Origin: Chlamydiota bacterium
GTDB taxonomy: Bacteria; Chlamydiota; Chlamydiia; Chlamydiales; JAJFMB01
DNA: 11,372 nucleotides
Direction of reading: 5' to 3'
NCBI GenBank assembly: GCA_021772355.1
Contig: JAJFMB010000155.1
Span: forward strand, 1-11,372
A model generated the notes under the pieces. It was not told the DNA's origin, ran no database searches, and was given only the letters and a program-made list of their open reading frames with translations. This document shows positions 1 through 5,384 of this stretch, piece after piece. Positions within the stretch are counted from its first letter, which is position 1. Each line of letters begins with the position of its first letter. Both the position numbers and the translations under genes were made by a program.

Positions 1-2
1 AA

Positions 3-179
3 AAAACTCATCTACCGATTCTTTTGCACGAAAATAACAGATCTTCAAATAGTAAAACTCTGTTGATAACGACAAAACTTTACTGGGATCAGCATTGTCA
101 ACATGGGGAAATGCTCTCGGTCACTTCCCCACTCAACAAAATGTCAGATGAAATCGTAATGGGATTGGTTTCAAATTGA
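3..179 (+). CDS. 3' end of an unidentified protein gene (partial)
   Basis: A frame is open from the left edge of the window for 58 codons and ends at a TGA. The other two plus-strand frames hit stops at 35-37 and 64-66, so an open run of this length in AT-rich DNA suggests coding sequence. The visible C-terminal residues include a stretch reading LYWDQHCQHGEML and end in EIVMGLVSN. I do not recognise a family. The gene would converge on the AN1 gene, leaving only 8 bases between the two stop codons and no clear terminator. It could be an accidental open frame; the upstream sequence would decide. Confidence 0.4.
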   Translation, partial: KTHLPILLHENNRSSNSKTLLITTKLYWDQHCQHGEMLSVTSPLNKMSDEIVMGLVSN

Positions 180-187
180 CGCTTTAA

Positions 188-559
188 TTAATGAGCGCAG
201 CCACCGCCGCCACCTGAAAAATCATTCGTACTACCGTACTTCCCAGGCATTGCTGCTATCTTTTTTTTCAATATTTCTTTAGCACGACCATTCCAATCAA
301 ATGTACAGGAATGTTTTTCGTGAGGTTTATGCTCATTACAGAATTTCCCCTTACAAAAACACCCATTAGCGAGCTGAGTGACAGCGTTGAGACTTCTTTT
401 ACATTCAGTAAAAGAGCATTCAACACGCTCTCGCCCTTGAACGGTAATTATTTTTTTCTCACCGTTGACTTCAACTTCAACTTTTCGTCTTTTTGCTGCA
501 CTTTGCCCTTGTTCGCCCTCTTGATTAAGTTCAGGTGAACCCCGTACTAGTGAAACCAT
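188..559 (-). CDS. AN1-type zinc finger protein, eukaryote-like, possible host-targeted effector
   Basis: A 123-residue protein with a complete set of AN1 zinc ligands: C48, C53, C67, C69, C74, H77, H83 and C85, spaced C-x4-C-x13-C-x-C-x4-C-x2-H-x5-H-x-C. The residues after the last ligand (CTFDWNGRAKEI) match the tail usual in eukaryotic A20/AN1 stress-associated proteins (C-T-F-D-aromatic, then G-R). Known AN1 fingers bind ubiquitin or act in proteasome and stress pathways; none of that is shown here. The N-terminus has a basic cluster AAKRRKVEV at 21-29 resembling a monopartite nuclear localisation signal, and the C-terminus is a glycine run ending in CAH. There is no signal peptide or membrane segment. 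The ATG start has a GGGAG ribosome site 6 bases upstream. Acquisition from a eukaryotic host and secretion into host cells are inferences. Confidence 0.8.
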   Translation of the reverse strand: MVSLVRGSPELNQEGEQGQSAAKRRKVEVEVNGEKKIITVQGRERVECSFTECKRSLNAVTQLANGCFCKGKFCNEHKPHEKHSCTFDWNGRAKEILKKKIAAMPGKYGSTNDFSGGGGGCAH

Positions 560-594
560 AAATATCTCCCAATTTAATTAAAAAAATAGAAGAA

Positions 595-623
595 ATCTTA
601 ACTAATAAACTAAATAAAATCAA
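595..623 (-). promoter_or_regulatory. Putative sigma-70-like promoter of the AN1 gene
   Basis: Read on the minus strand, TTGATT (618-623) and TAAGAT (595-600) are separated by exactly 17 bases. Transcription would start near 588, about 30 bases before the AN1 start codon. The -35 element overlaps the stop codon of the upstream lipoprotein gene, so the AN1 gene may be expressed alone as well as by read-through. The region is AT-rich, so a chance match is possible. Confidence 0.4.
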
Positions 624-1015
624 GAAGATAAGTGCTTTTTTAGAGCATCCCGTTGACATGACTCAATGATTTCTCGTACCCCTTCTATACGGTAGAGACG
701 GTTCATTTCAGCTCGTAAAGCGTCACTTAGTTGATGGTCGACCTCAGACAACTCACTTAGTTCGGCATTTGGGTTTTTCTGCCGATATTGATCAGCGGAA
801 TTCATGGTATCGACAAGATCAGAAAAAAGAGTTGTCAGATAGGAACGCCTTTCAATGAGCTCCTCATAGTCATAAATAGCCTGCATCTCTTTAATGAGAG
901 AACGTGTGGTGGCATGTCCTTGGTCGCGATAGTCATTTAACGACTGAGAACCGCAGCCCGTACACAGAGAAACAACAATTATTATTTTTATAAATCGAAA
1001 AAACATAAATTTCAT
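620..1015 (-). CDS. Small putative lipoprotein, function unknown
   Basis: A 131-residue protein starting with two basic residues and a hydrophobic stretch (about 8-17), followed by SLCTGC with Cys21 as the probable lipidated residue. The lipobox is imperfect: Cys at -3 instead of Leu, but Gly at -1 is right. The mature part is helical, charged and rich in Glu, Arg and Leu, with a conserved-looking end LYRIEGVREIIESC. I recognise no named family. No strong ribosome site precedes the ATG at 1015, and an in-frame ATG three codons later is an alternative start. It lies just upstream of the AN1 gene on the same strand and is divergent from the tRNA genes. An inner- or outer-membrane-anchored periplasmic protein is the likeliest reading. 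Confidence 0.65.
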   Translation of the reverse strand: MKFMFFRFIKIIIVVSLCTGCGSQSLNDYRDQGHATTRSLIKEMQAIYDYEELIERRSYLTTLFSDLVDTMNSADQYRQKNPNAELSELSEVDHQLSDALRAEMNRLYRIEGVREIIESCQRDALKKHLSS

Positions 1016-1036
1016 TGTCTACCATTTACGAATTCC

Positions 1037-1065
1037 TTGTCAAAAAATCCCGCACAGGATATGGT
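1037..1065 (+). promoter_or_regulatory. Putative promoter of the tRNA-Val / tRNA-Asp genes
   Basis: TTGTCA (1037-1042) and TATGGT (1060-1065) are separated by 17 bases, placing the start of transcription near 1072, just ahead of tRNA-Val at 1079. The -35 box matches the sigma-70 consensus in five of six bases. The two tRNA genes are 16 bases apart and probably share this promoter. Confidence 0.6.
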
Positions 1066-1078
1066 AGATGCTTATTTC

Positions 1079-1151
1079 GGGCGTATAGCTCAGTTGGTAG
1101 AGCTCCTGTCTTACACACAGGCGGTCATAGGTTCGAGTCCTTTTGCGCCCA
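1079..1151 (+). tRNA. tRNA-Val(TAC)
   Basis: A full cloverleaf can be folded by eye. The acceptor stem GGGCGTA pairs with TGCGCCC (one G-U). The D stem is GCTC/GAGC, the anticodon stem CCTGT/ACAGG with loop CTTACAC, and the T loop is TTCGAGT. The anticodon is TAC at 1112-1114, reading GTA valine codons. The discriminator base is A, as for Val, and no 3' CCA is encoded. The T stem ATAGG/CCTTT contains one U-U mismatch (1128 with 1142). Confidence 0.95.
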
Positions 1152-1167
1152 AAATAATAAACTCCAT

Positions 1168-1241
1168 GCGGGAGTAGTTCAATTGGTTAGAGCACCGGCC
1201 TGTCACGCCGGAAGTTGCGGGTTCGAGTCCCGTCTCCCGCG
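1168..1241 (+). tRNA. tRNA-Asp(GTC)
   Basis: The acceptor stem GCGGGAG/CTCCCGC is perfect. The anticodon stem CCGGC/GCCGG carries loop CTGTCAC, giving anticodon GTC for aspartate. The T arm is GCGGG-TTCGAGT-CCCGT. The discriminator base is G, as expected for tRNA-Asp, and CCA is not encoded. It follows tRNA-Val by 16 bases and is probably processed from the same transcript. Confidence 0.96.
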
Positions 1242-1292
1242 AACTCCCTTTCAATCACAATCTTGAAAAAAATAGTGGTCATCGCAAACATC

Positions 1293-1321
1293 TTGTTCAA
1301 ATGATGTTTTAGTTCTAAAAT
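1293..1321 (+). promoter_or_regulatory. Putative promoter of the yitT-like / queG operon
   Basis: TTGTTC (1293-1298) and TAAAAT (1316-1321) are 17 bases apart. The -10 box matches consensus in five of six bases, the -35 box in three. Transcription would start near 1328, leaving a leader of about 38 bases before the ATG at 1366. A weak AT-rich hairpin (1286-1309) overlaps it. Confidence 0.4.
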
Positions 1322-1365
1322 ATCCTTCACTCTGATATCATGCCATTAAAAAATTACGGACGTCG

Positions 1366-2310
1366 ATGCATTTATCCCAGCCCCCAACTAAATCTTTATC
1401 CTCTCAGATTTTTTCCTATTTCTTTATGGGATTGGGCGCTTATTTGGCTGCATTTGCAATTGAAGTTTTTTTGATTCCCAACAGATTAATCGACGGTGGT
1501 ATTGTCGGTGTCGCCATGATTTTCGGACGCCTTTTTTCCCAAAGTCTTGTTGCACCCTTTATGATCCTATTTAACATTCCTTTTGTCATTTTAGCGCTCC
1601 GTTCTATAGGAAAGGTTTTTGTTGCACACATGGTCTACTCGATGCTTGTATTCGCCGCCTCCTTGCTATTTTTCCAACACGTCTTACACCTCAGCTTTAC
1701 AGGAGAGAGTTTGGAAGTCGTTGTTATTGGTGGATGTATCCTGGGTATAGGAATTGGATTGATCATTCGATACGGCGGATGCTTGGATGGTACCGAGATC
1801 TTAGGGATCATTATCAACAAACGCACTGGTATCACGGTGGGTCAAGTTGTTCTATTCTGCAACATCTTTATTTTTGCAGCAGCCGGACTCGTTTACCAAG
1901 ACTGGCATCCTCCCATCTTGTCGATGATTACCTATATGGTCGTCATTAAAGTGATGGACGCCGTTATCGTCGGTTTGGATGAAACTAAATCGATGCTTAT
2001 CGTTTCTAAAAAATCTAGAGCAATTGCCGACTCTATTATTCATGACCTTGGACTCGGATTGACTGTTTTTTACGGTCGAGGCGGTTTTTCCGGAGAAGAT
2101 CAAGAAGTGCTATATGTCATTGCGGAACGTCTACAACTCTCTGAGTTAAAAGAGTTAATCCACAGAGAAGATCCTAGTGCCTTTATCGCGATTGAAAACC
2201 TCCATGAAGTTTCCTATGGTAAGCACGGCCTCAGTAATCAAAGAGGCTTGACGCGCGCTGAACGCATTATGGCTCAGATTATGAAACCTAACGAAGCTCA
2301 TGAAAGCTAA
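1366..2310 (+). CDS. YitT family membrane protein (DUF161 + DUF2179)
   Basis: A 314-residue protein with about six hydrophobic segments (near 15-37, 61-79, 84-104, 117-135, 157-176 and 184-203). The first is followed by the family's N-terminal pattern FLIPNRLIDGGIVGVAMI. After the membrane part comes a soluble C-terminal domain (about 207-285) with LTVFYGRGGFSGEDQEVLYV, the hallmark of the DUF2179 domain, which resembles PII-like ligand-binding folds. YitT proteins are inner-membrane proteins of uncertain substrate; a transport or sensing role is usual speculation. Length is slightly above the common 280-290 residues because of a charged tail after 285. The ribosome site is weak (GGA at 1358-1360). 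The gene overlaps queG by 11 bases, so the two are probably co-translated. Confidence 0.9.
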   Translation: MHLSQPPTKSLSSQIFSYFFMGLGAYLAAFAIEVFLIPNRLIDGGIVGVAMIFGRLFSQSLVAPFMILFNIPFVILALRSIGKVFVAHMVYSMLVFAASLLFFQHVLHLSFTGESLEVVVIGGCILGIGIGLIIRYGGCLDGTEILGIIINKRTGITVGQVVLFCNIFIFAAAGLVYQDWHPPILSMITYMVVIKVMDAVIVGLDETKSMLIVSKKSRAIADSIIHDLGLGLTVFYGRGGFSGEDQEVLYVIAERLQLSELKELIHREDPSAFIAIENLHEVSYGKHGLSNQRGLTRAERIMAQIMKPNEAHES

Positions 2311-3244
2311 CATCTCAGTCGATGAAGTGAAGACCTTTGCTCTTTCACTTGGTTGGGATGATGTCGGCCTCACAAATCCCACAATTCCTGAGGAAGATAT
2401 TCAAGCCTACCGCACTTGGCTTGAGCACAATCATCACGGCGAAATGGCCTATATGGAAAATGACCTTCGCTGCTATCCGGAACAACTTCTTCCCGGAGCA
2501 AAAACAGCAATCATTTTTATTACACACTACAAGCAACCCTCCCAACCCTTCCGATCTGACGCCGGCCTTGTCGCCTCCTATGCACGAGGACGGGACTACC
2601 ACAACGTGCATCATAAAAGACTCAAAAAAATGATTCGATGGCTGGAAGAAAAAAGTGGTCAACAGGGAATTGCAAAGGGTTTTAGTGACTCAACTCCTAT
2701 CATGGAAAAAGCCTTAGCAGTTAAAGCCGGCCTTGGATGGTTCGGTAAAAATACACTCCTAATCCATCGTCGCTTCGGCACTTTTACACTCCTCTCCGGA
2801 CTCCTCACAACGCTAGAATTCCCTACACTCACTCCTCCAGAACGTCTTCCCCGCTGCGGCTCTTGCCGGAGATGTCTCGATGCCTGTCCCACACAAGCAC
2901 TCACTCCCTACCAACTCAATGCCCACAAGTGCCTCTCCTATCACCTTATTGAATCCAAAAAAGAAGTACCTTCTCATATAGCCGAGAAAAATCCCGGCTA
3001 CGCCTTCGGTTGCGACATCTGTCAGGATGCCTGCCCTCACAATAAACGCCCTCCCCTCTCTCTCGCTCCAGAGTTTCAACCCTCCCAGGGCCTTGGAGAA
3101 TATCTCGAAGAGGATGACCTCCTCACGATAGAGGAAAACCCCACCAAACTCTTCGGCACCCCACTCAAACGCGCCGGAATTAAGAGACTAAGGAAAACCT
3201 TTGCAAGCCATACCGAGCAATGTTTGATGGTGGAAAAGGATTAG
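2300..3244 (+). CDS. queG: Epoxyqueuosine reductase
   Basis: QueG reduces epoxyqueuosine to queuosine in the wobble position of tRNA Asp, Asn, His and Tyr, using cobalamin and two [4Fe-4S] clusters in the cytoplasm. The 314-residue protein has the cobalamin-domain segment GFSDSTPIMEKALAVKAG (127-144) with Asp130 as the likely catalytic acid, and GLGWFGKNT (144-152). The ferredoxin part has C186-x2-C189-x2-C192-x3-CP, the conserved C211, and C238-x2-C241-x3-CP. It lacks the C-terminal HEAT repeats of the longer Bacillus form, as do many QueG proteins. The start overlaps the yitT-like stop by 11 bases with no clear ribosome site, which suggests translational coupling. The last codons lie in a partly duplicated stretch (see the repeat at 3222-3289). 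A tRNA-Asp(GTC), one of its natural substrates, is encoded nearby. Confidence 0.95.
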   Translation: MKANISVDEVKTFALSLGWDDVGLTNPTIPEEDIQAYRTWLEHNHHGEMAYMENDLRCYPEQLLPGAKTAIIFITHYKQPSQPFRSDAGLVASYARGRDYHNVHHKRLKKMIRWLEEKSGQQGIAKGFSDSTPIMEKALAVKAGLGWFGKNTLLIHRRFGTFTLLSGLLTTLEFPTLTPPERLPRCGSCRRCLDACPTQALTPYQLNAHKCLSYHLIESKKEVPSHIAEKNPGYAFGCDICQDACPHNKRPPLSLAPEFQPSQGLGEYLEEDDLLTIEENPTKLFGTPLKRAGIKRLRKTFASHTEQCLMVEKD

Positions 3245-3289
3245 AAGGGTTAGAAGGGTTAGAAGGGTTAGTTTGATAGTAGAAAAGGA
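3222..3289. repeat. Duplicated queG end with three 9-bp units (TTAGAAGGG)
   Basis: TTAGAAGGG occurs three times head to tail from 3241 to 3267, followed by TTAG; the queG stop codon lies inside the first unit. A 19-bp stretch at 3222-3240, just before the units, recurs at 3271-3289 just after them with two G-to-A changes. The whole looks like a small tandem duplication of the gene's 3' end plus slippage growth of the 9-bp unit. Confidence 0.85.
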
Positions 3290-3354
3290 CCTGTTAATGA
3301 GGATAAATTTACAACCACTACTCTATGTAAGCAACAAGTTTTGTAGCAGAGAAA

Positions 3355-3374
3355 TTGCCCTCTGACGAGGGCAA
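3355..3374. other. Perfect 8-bp inverted repeat (hairpin)
   Basis: TTGCCCTC (3355-3362) and GAGGGCAA (3367-3374) form a perfect 8-bp stem with a 4-base loop TGAC. There is no T run on either side, so it is not a standard intrinsic terminator by itself. Lying 110 bases after queG and just before a better terminator, it may protect the mRNA 3' end or be repeat-derived. Confidence 0.5.
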
Positions 3375-3388
3375 GACTCGCTCAAACA

Positions 3389-3418
3389 GTGCAACTGCTT
3401 CGCAGTTACACAATTTTT
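3389..3418 (+). terminator. Rho-independent terminator, plus strand
   Basis: GTGCAACTGC (3389-3398) pairs with GCAGTTACAC (3402-3411) around a TTC loop, with a single mismatch at the fourth position. AA and five T residues (3414-3418) follow. It is well placed to end the yitT-like/queG transcript, about 145 bases after the queG stop. Confidence 0.6.
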
Positions 3419-3723
3419 CGCGAGTGTTACCTTATCGTTGGCCACGAAGTTCTGTTAGGATTAAGCTTAAAAAAAAGCGATTTTTTGGGAGGATACTAAT
3501 TATAGAGTGTATCGTTATTTTCGCGAGTGTTACCTTATCGTTGGCCACAAAGTTCTGTTAGGATTAAATTTTTGTGAAAAGCACCTTTTATAGAGGATGC
3601 TTGATCAGAGAGTGTATCGTTATTTTCGCGAGTGTTACCTTATCGTTGGCCACGAAGTTCTGTTAGGGTTAAATTTTTGTGAAAAGCACCCTTTATAGAG
3701 AATTATAATTATAGAATGTATCG
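3415..3723. repeat. Tandem array: three copies of a ~105-bp unit plus a partial fourth
   Basis: A 50-bp core beginning TTTTCGCGAGTGTTACC and ending TTAGGATTAA is present at 3415-3464, 3518-3567 and 3623-3672, spaced 103 and 105 bases, with one base change each in copies two and three. Copies two and three match over a longer 92 bases (3504-3595 and 3609-3700, three differences). The start of a fourth unit (TATAGAATGTATCG) is seen at 3710-3723. Each unit contains ATCGTT twice. Array and flanks fill the gene-free 3245-3803 stretch between the convergent queG and Gly/Arg-rich-protein genes. I see no coding, tRNA or CRISPR character: the interval between cores is not a variable spacer. Confidence 0.85.
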
Positions 3724-3732
3724 AGTAGGCCG

Positions 3733-3764
3733 AAAAAAAAAGCGCCCTCATATAGAGGACGCTT
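3733..3764 (-). terminator. Rho-independent terminator, minus strand
   Basis: Read on the minus strand, AAGCGTCCTC (3764-3755) pairs with GAGGGCGCTT (3749-3740) around a 5-base loop. That gives a 10-bp stem with one G-U pair, followed by a run of T residues down to 3733. It lies 40 bases beyond the stop codon of the Gly/Arg-rich protein gene and should end that two-gene transcript. A degenerate version (AAGCATCC...GGTGCTT) occurs at about 3577-3602 within the array, suggesting that repeat units carry terminator-like ends. Confidence 0.8.
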
Positions 3765-3800
3765 AATTGATAGAGTTAGAGGACGCTTAATAGATAGAGT
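3753..3800. repeat. 24-bp direct tandem repeat, two copies
   Basis: TAGAGGACGCTTAAT-N-GATAGAGT occurs at 3753-3776 and again at 3777-3800 with one base difference. The first copy supplies one arm of the minus-strand terminator stem. The same motif is recognisable in weaker form in the ~105-bp array, so it is probably part of the same expanding repeat family. Confidence 0.85.
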
Positions 3801-3803
3801 GTC

Positions 3804-4436
3804 CTAGCGTCGTCTTGAACCTGGAATAACATGACCTCCAGAAGTTGAACTTGGACCTTGACGTCCGCCATCAAAAGTAGAAGCTGGAGCCATGTGCATC
3901 ATGGGCCCTCTAAGTTGTCCACGATGAGATGGTGGTTCAACTCTTGCTGTTCTACCAACTGTAGGGGCCATATGCATCCTTTGCGGGCTTCTGGTTACTC
4001 GTCCTAGGCGTTGAGTGTAACTTCCATTAGTCAACACTTCAAGAGCTATAGGTAGTGAGACTCCCAGTTGCAACAATGCTCTTAGATCACTTTCGAATTG
4101 CGGTATGGTATCTGAGATTACATAGACTTCTTCAAAACCAGCATAGGCCAGCAATGCCGCCGCAGCTGAATTTAGGAATCTATCTGCAATAATGTCAGAA
4201 AGACGCGCTTGAATCAAACTTGTGCGATCAAGAACTTCGACGTATCTTACATCTCGGCCTCTCCAGGCAGAAAGATCTCTGTAGTTTACACCTGCTCTGG
4301 CTGGCTGACCGAGAGCAACAACTCCTGCTCCTCGATCTGGTCTGCCACCTCGGCCGCCTCTTTGCATCATAGCTTGCTCGGCTGCCTGTGTGCTATTTCG
4401 TGCCGGTTGACCGGCACCTGCTCCTCTTGCGTACAT
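3804..4436 (-). CDS. Gly/Arg-rich low-complexity protein with a central helical domain, function unknown
   Basis: A 210-residue basic protein in three parts. Residues 1-50 are rich in Gly, Arg, Ala and Gln with RGG-like pieces (RGGRGGRPDRG) and two copies of a RGAG...GQPAR motif (4-13 and 35-47). Residues 65-140 are an ordinary, probably folded domain with alternating hydrophobic helices (LIQARLSDIIADRFL, AAAALLAYAGFEEVYVI). Residues 145-210 are again low complexity, with MHMAP twice (154-158, 180-184), and the chain ends in SRRR. There is no signal peptide or membrane segment, and I recognise no family. A strong GGAGGT site precedes the ATG. It starts 23 bases after the exported-protein gene and shares its terminator side, so the two are probably one operon. 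RGG-rich ends can bind RNA or occur in secreted effectors; both are guesses here. Confidence 0.8.
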   Translation of the reverse strand: MYARGAGAGQPARNSTQAAEQAMMQRGGRGGRPDRGAGVVALGQPARAGVNYRDLSAWRGRDVRYVEVLDRTSLIQARLSDIIADRFLNSAAAALLAYAGFEEVYVISDTIPQFESDLRALLQLGVSLPIALEVLTNGSYTQRLGRVTRSPQRMHMAPTVGRTARVEPPSHRGQLRGPMMHMAPASTFDGGRQGPSSTSGGHVIPGSRRR

Positions 4437-4459
4437 AATTTACCTCCGTAATCTTAAGA

Positions 4460-5203
4460 TTAGTAAATGCAATTAGCTGAGACGTAGTTCAGCGTATTGA
4501 CATTGATTAAGATATTTGGAGTCAAGGCATTGAAAACACCATCATCAATACCGACGATAATCGTATCGTTTGGCAACCATTTTTTCACCACTGAGTGATC
4601 AAAACCTGAGATATCCCAAACTGAACCATCACTTAGGCAAATTTGATCACGAGAGTAATCAATTGCTGTAATCCAATAGGTATAAACGCCATTGTAGATC
4701 GGTCCAAGAGAAAGATTAACCTGAACAGAGGCGCCTGTGTTGACGTTGTTCAAGCAGTAATCAAACTTAGAGAACCAGCTATGGTTAGGAGTGATAACGA
4801 TGGTATCGTTTGTGTACCAATCAAGTGTTTTATAACGATCTGAAGCTTTAACAATCCAGATAGATCCATCTTCAAGAGATACAGTATCGCCTAAATAGGA
4901 GACCACTAAAGGATTGTGGTAAGCACCTTCATGCGAAGTGTAGTAATATGCGCCATTTGATACGCGTTTGCCCTCTTTTGTTTGAGCTTGCGCCTGAACT
5001 TCATCAGACTCTTCTTCTTGAGCTTTCTGCTTTTCTTGAGCACGTTGTGCGCGCTGCTCTTGAACTTTTAGATTCTCGACAAGAGAAGTTGTTCTGGTTC
5101 CAACCGGAACTCTCTCTTCATTATCTGTATCTTGATCGACTGCGCATAGTGATCCCATAATGATGCTTGCGCAAAATAAACAACTTAAAATTTTAGTTTT
5201 CAT
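4460..5203 (-). CDS. Exported protein with coiled-coil-like linker and two copies of a ~57-residue domain
   Basis: A 247-residue protein. Residues 1-21 form a signal peptide with probable cleavage after SLCA. Residues 45-78 are rich in Gln, Glu, Lys and Ala, likely helical or coiled coil. Two homologous domains follow at about 101-157 and 181-237, offset by 80 residues and aligning without gaps. Shared positions are D, then L-x-DGS-[IV]-W, D, W-x-x-NDTI and F (for example LEDGSIW/LSDGSVW and NDTIVI/NDTIIV). Each may be a small beta-rich module. I do not recognise a named family. Three cysteines in the mature part (150, 189, 245) could form disulfides. The ATG has an AAGGT site 9 bases upstream. 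It heads the unit containing the Gly/Arg-rich protein; surface or periplasmic location is inferred from the signal peptide. Confidence 0.85.
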   Translation of the reverse strand: MKTKILSCLFCASIIMGSLCAVDQDTDNEERVPVGTRTTSLVENLKVQEQRAQRAQEKQKAQEEESDEVQAQAQTKEGKRVSNGAYYYTSHEGAYHNPLVVSYLGDTVSLEDGSIWIVKASDRYKTLDWYTNDTIVITPNHSWFSKFDYCLNNVNTGASVQVNLSLGPIYNGVYTYWITAIDYSRDQICLSDGSVWDISGFDHSVVKKWLPNDTIIVGIDDGVFNALTPNILINVNTLNYVSANCIY

Positions 5204-5384
5204 CTTATTTACCTTTGTTAATGTATTTATTACGTGTTTAAGGTTTTCCCTTTAATTAAAAGAAAGAATCATTCTGCTCGAACAAGATTAAGAGCGTATT
5301 AAGAAAATATTAAAATTTTGATAATTTACTTAGGGATTGTCTCAGAATCGAGAATTTAAGGCAAATGCCTAATAACGGCGGATT

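Noticed and set aside
311..538. 75-codon plus-strand open frame opposite the AN1 gene
   Set aside because: It is antisense to a gene with clear zinc ligands and a good ribosome site, and it resembles no protein.
1015..1266. 83-codon plus-strand open frame over the tRNA genes
   Set aside because: It is a translation of the two tRNA genes; strings such as AYSSVGRAPVLHTGGHRFES are the usual false product of tRNA sequence.
1286..1309. Hairpin AAACATC / GATGTTT after the tRNA genes as a terminator
   Set aside because: The stem is only 7 AT-rich pairs with a 10-base loop and no proper T run; a promoter-like pair of boxes overlaps it.
3241..3271. Telomere-like TTAGGG repeat
   Set aside because: The unit is TTAGAAGGG, nine bases, three copies only, inside a bacterial-type gene end; it is a local slippage repeat.
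3355..3561. 68-codon plus-strand open frame at the start of the repeat array
   Set aside because: It crosses a hairpin, a terminator and two repeat copies, has no ribosome site and no protein-like composition.
3415..3723. CRISPR array
   Set aside because: The repeated part is about 50-92 bp and the intervals between copies are themselves similar, unlike unique spacers of constant length; no cas genes are near.
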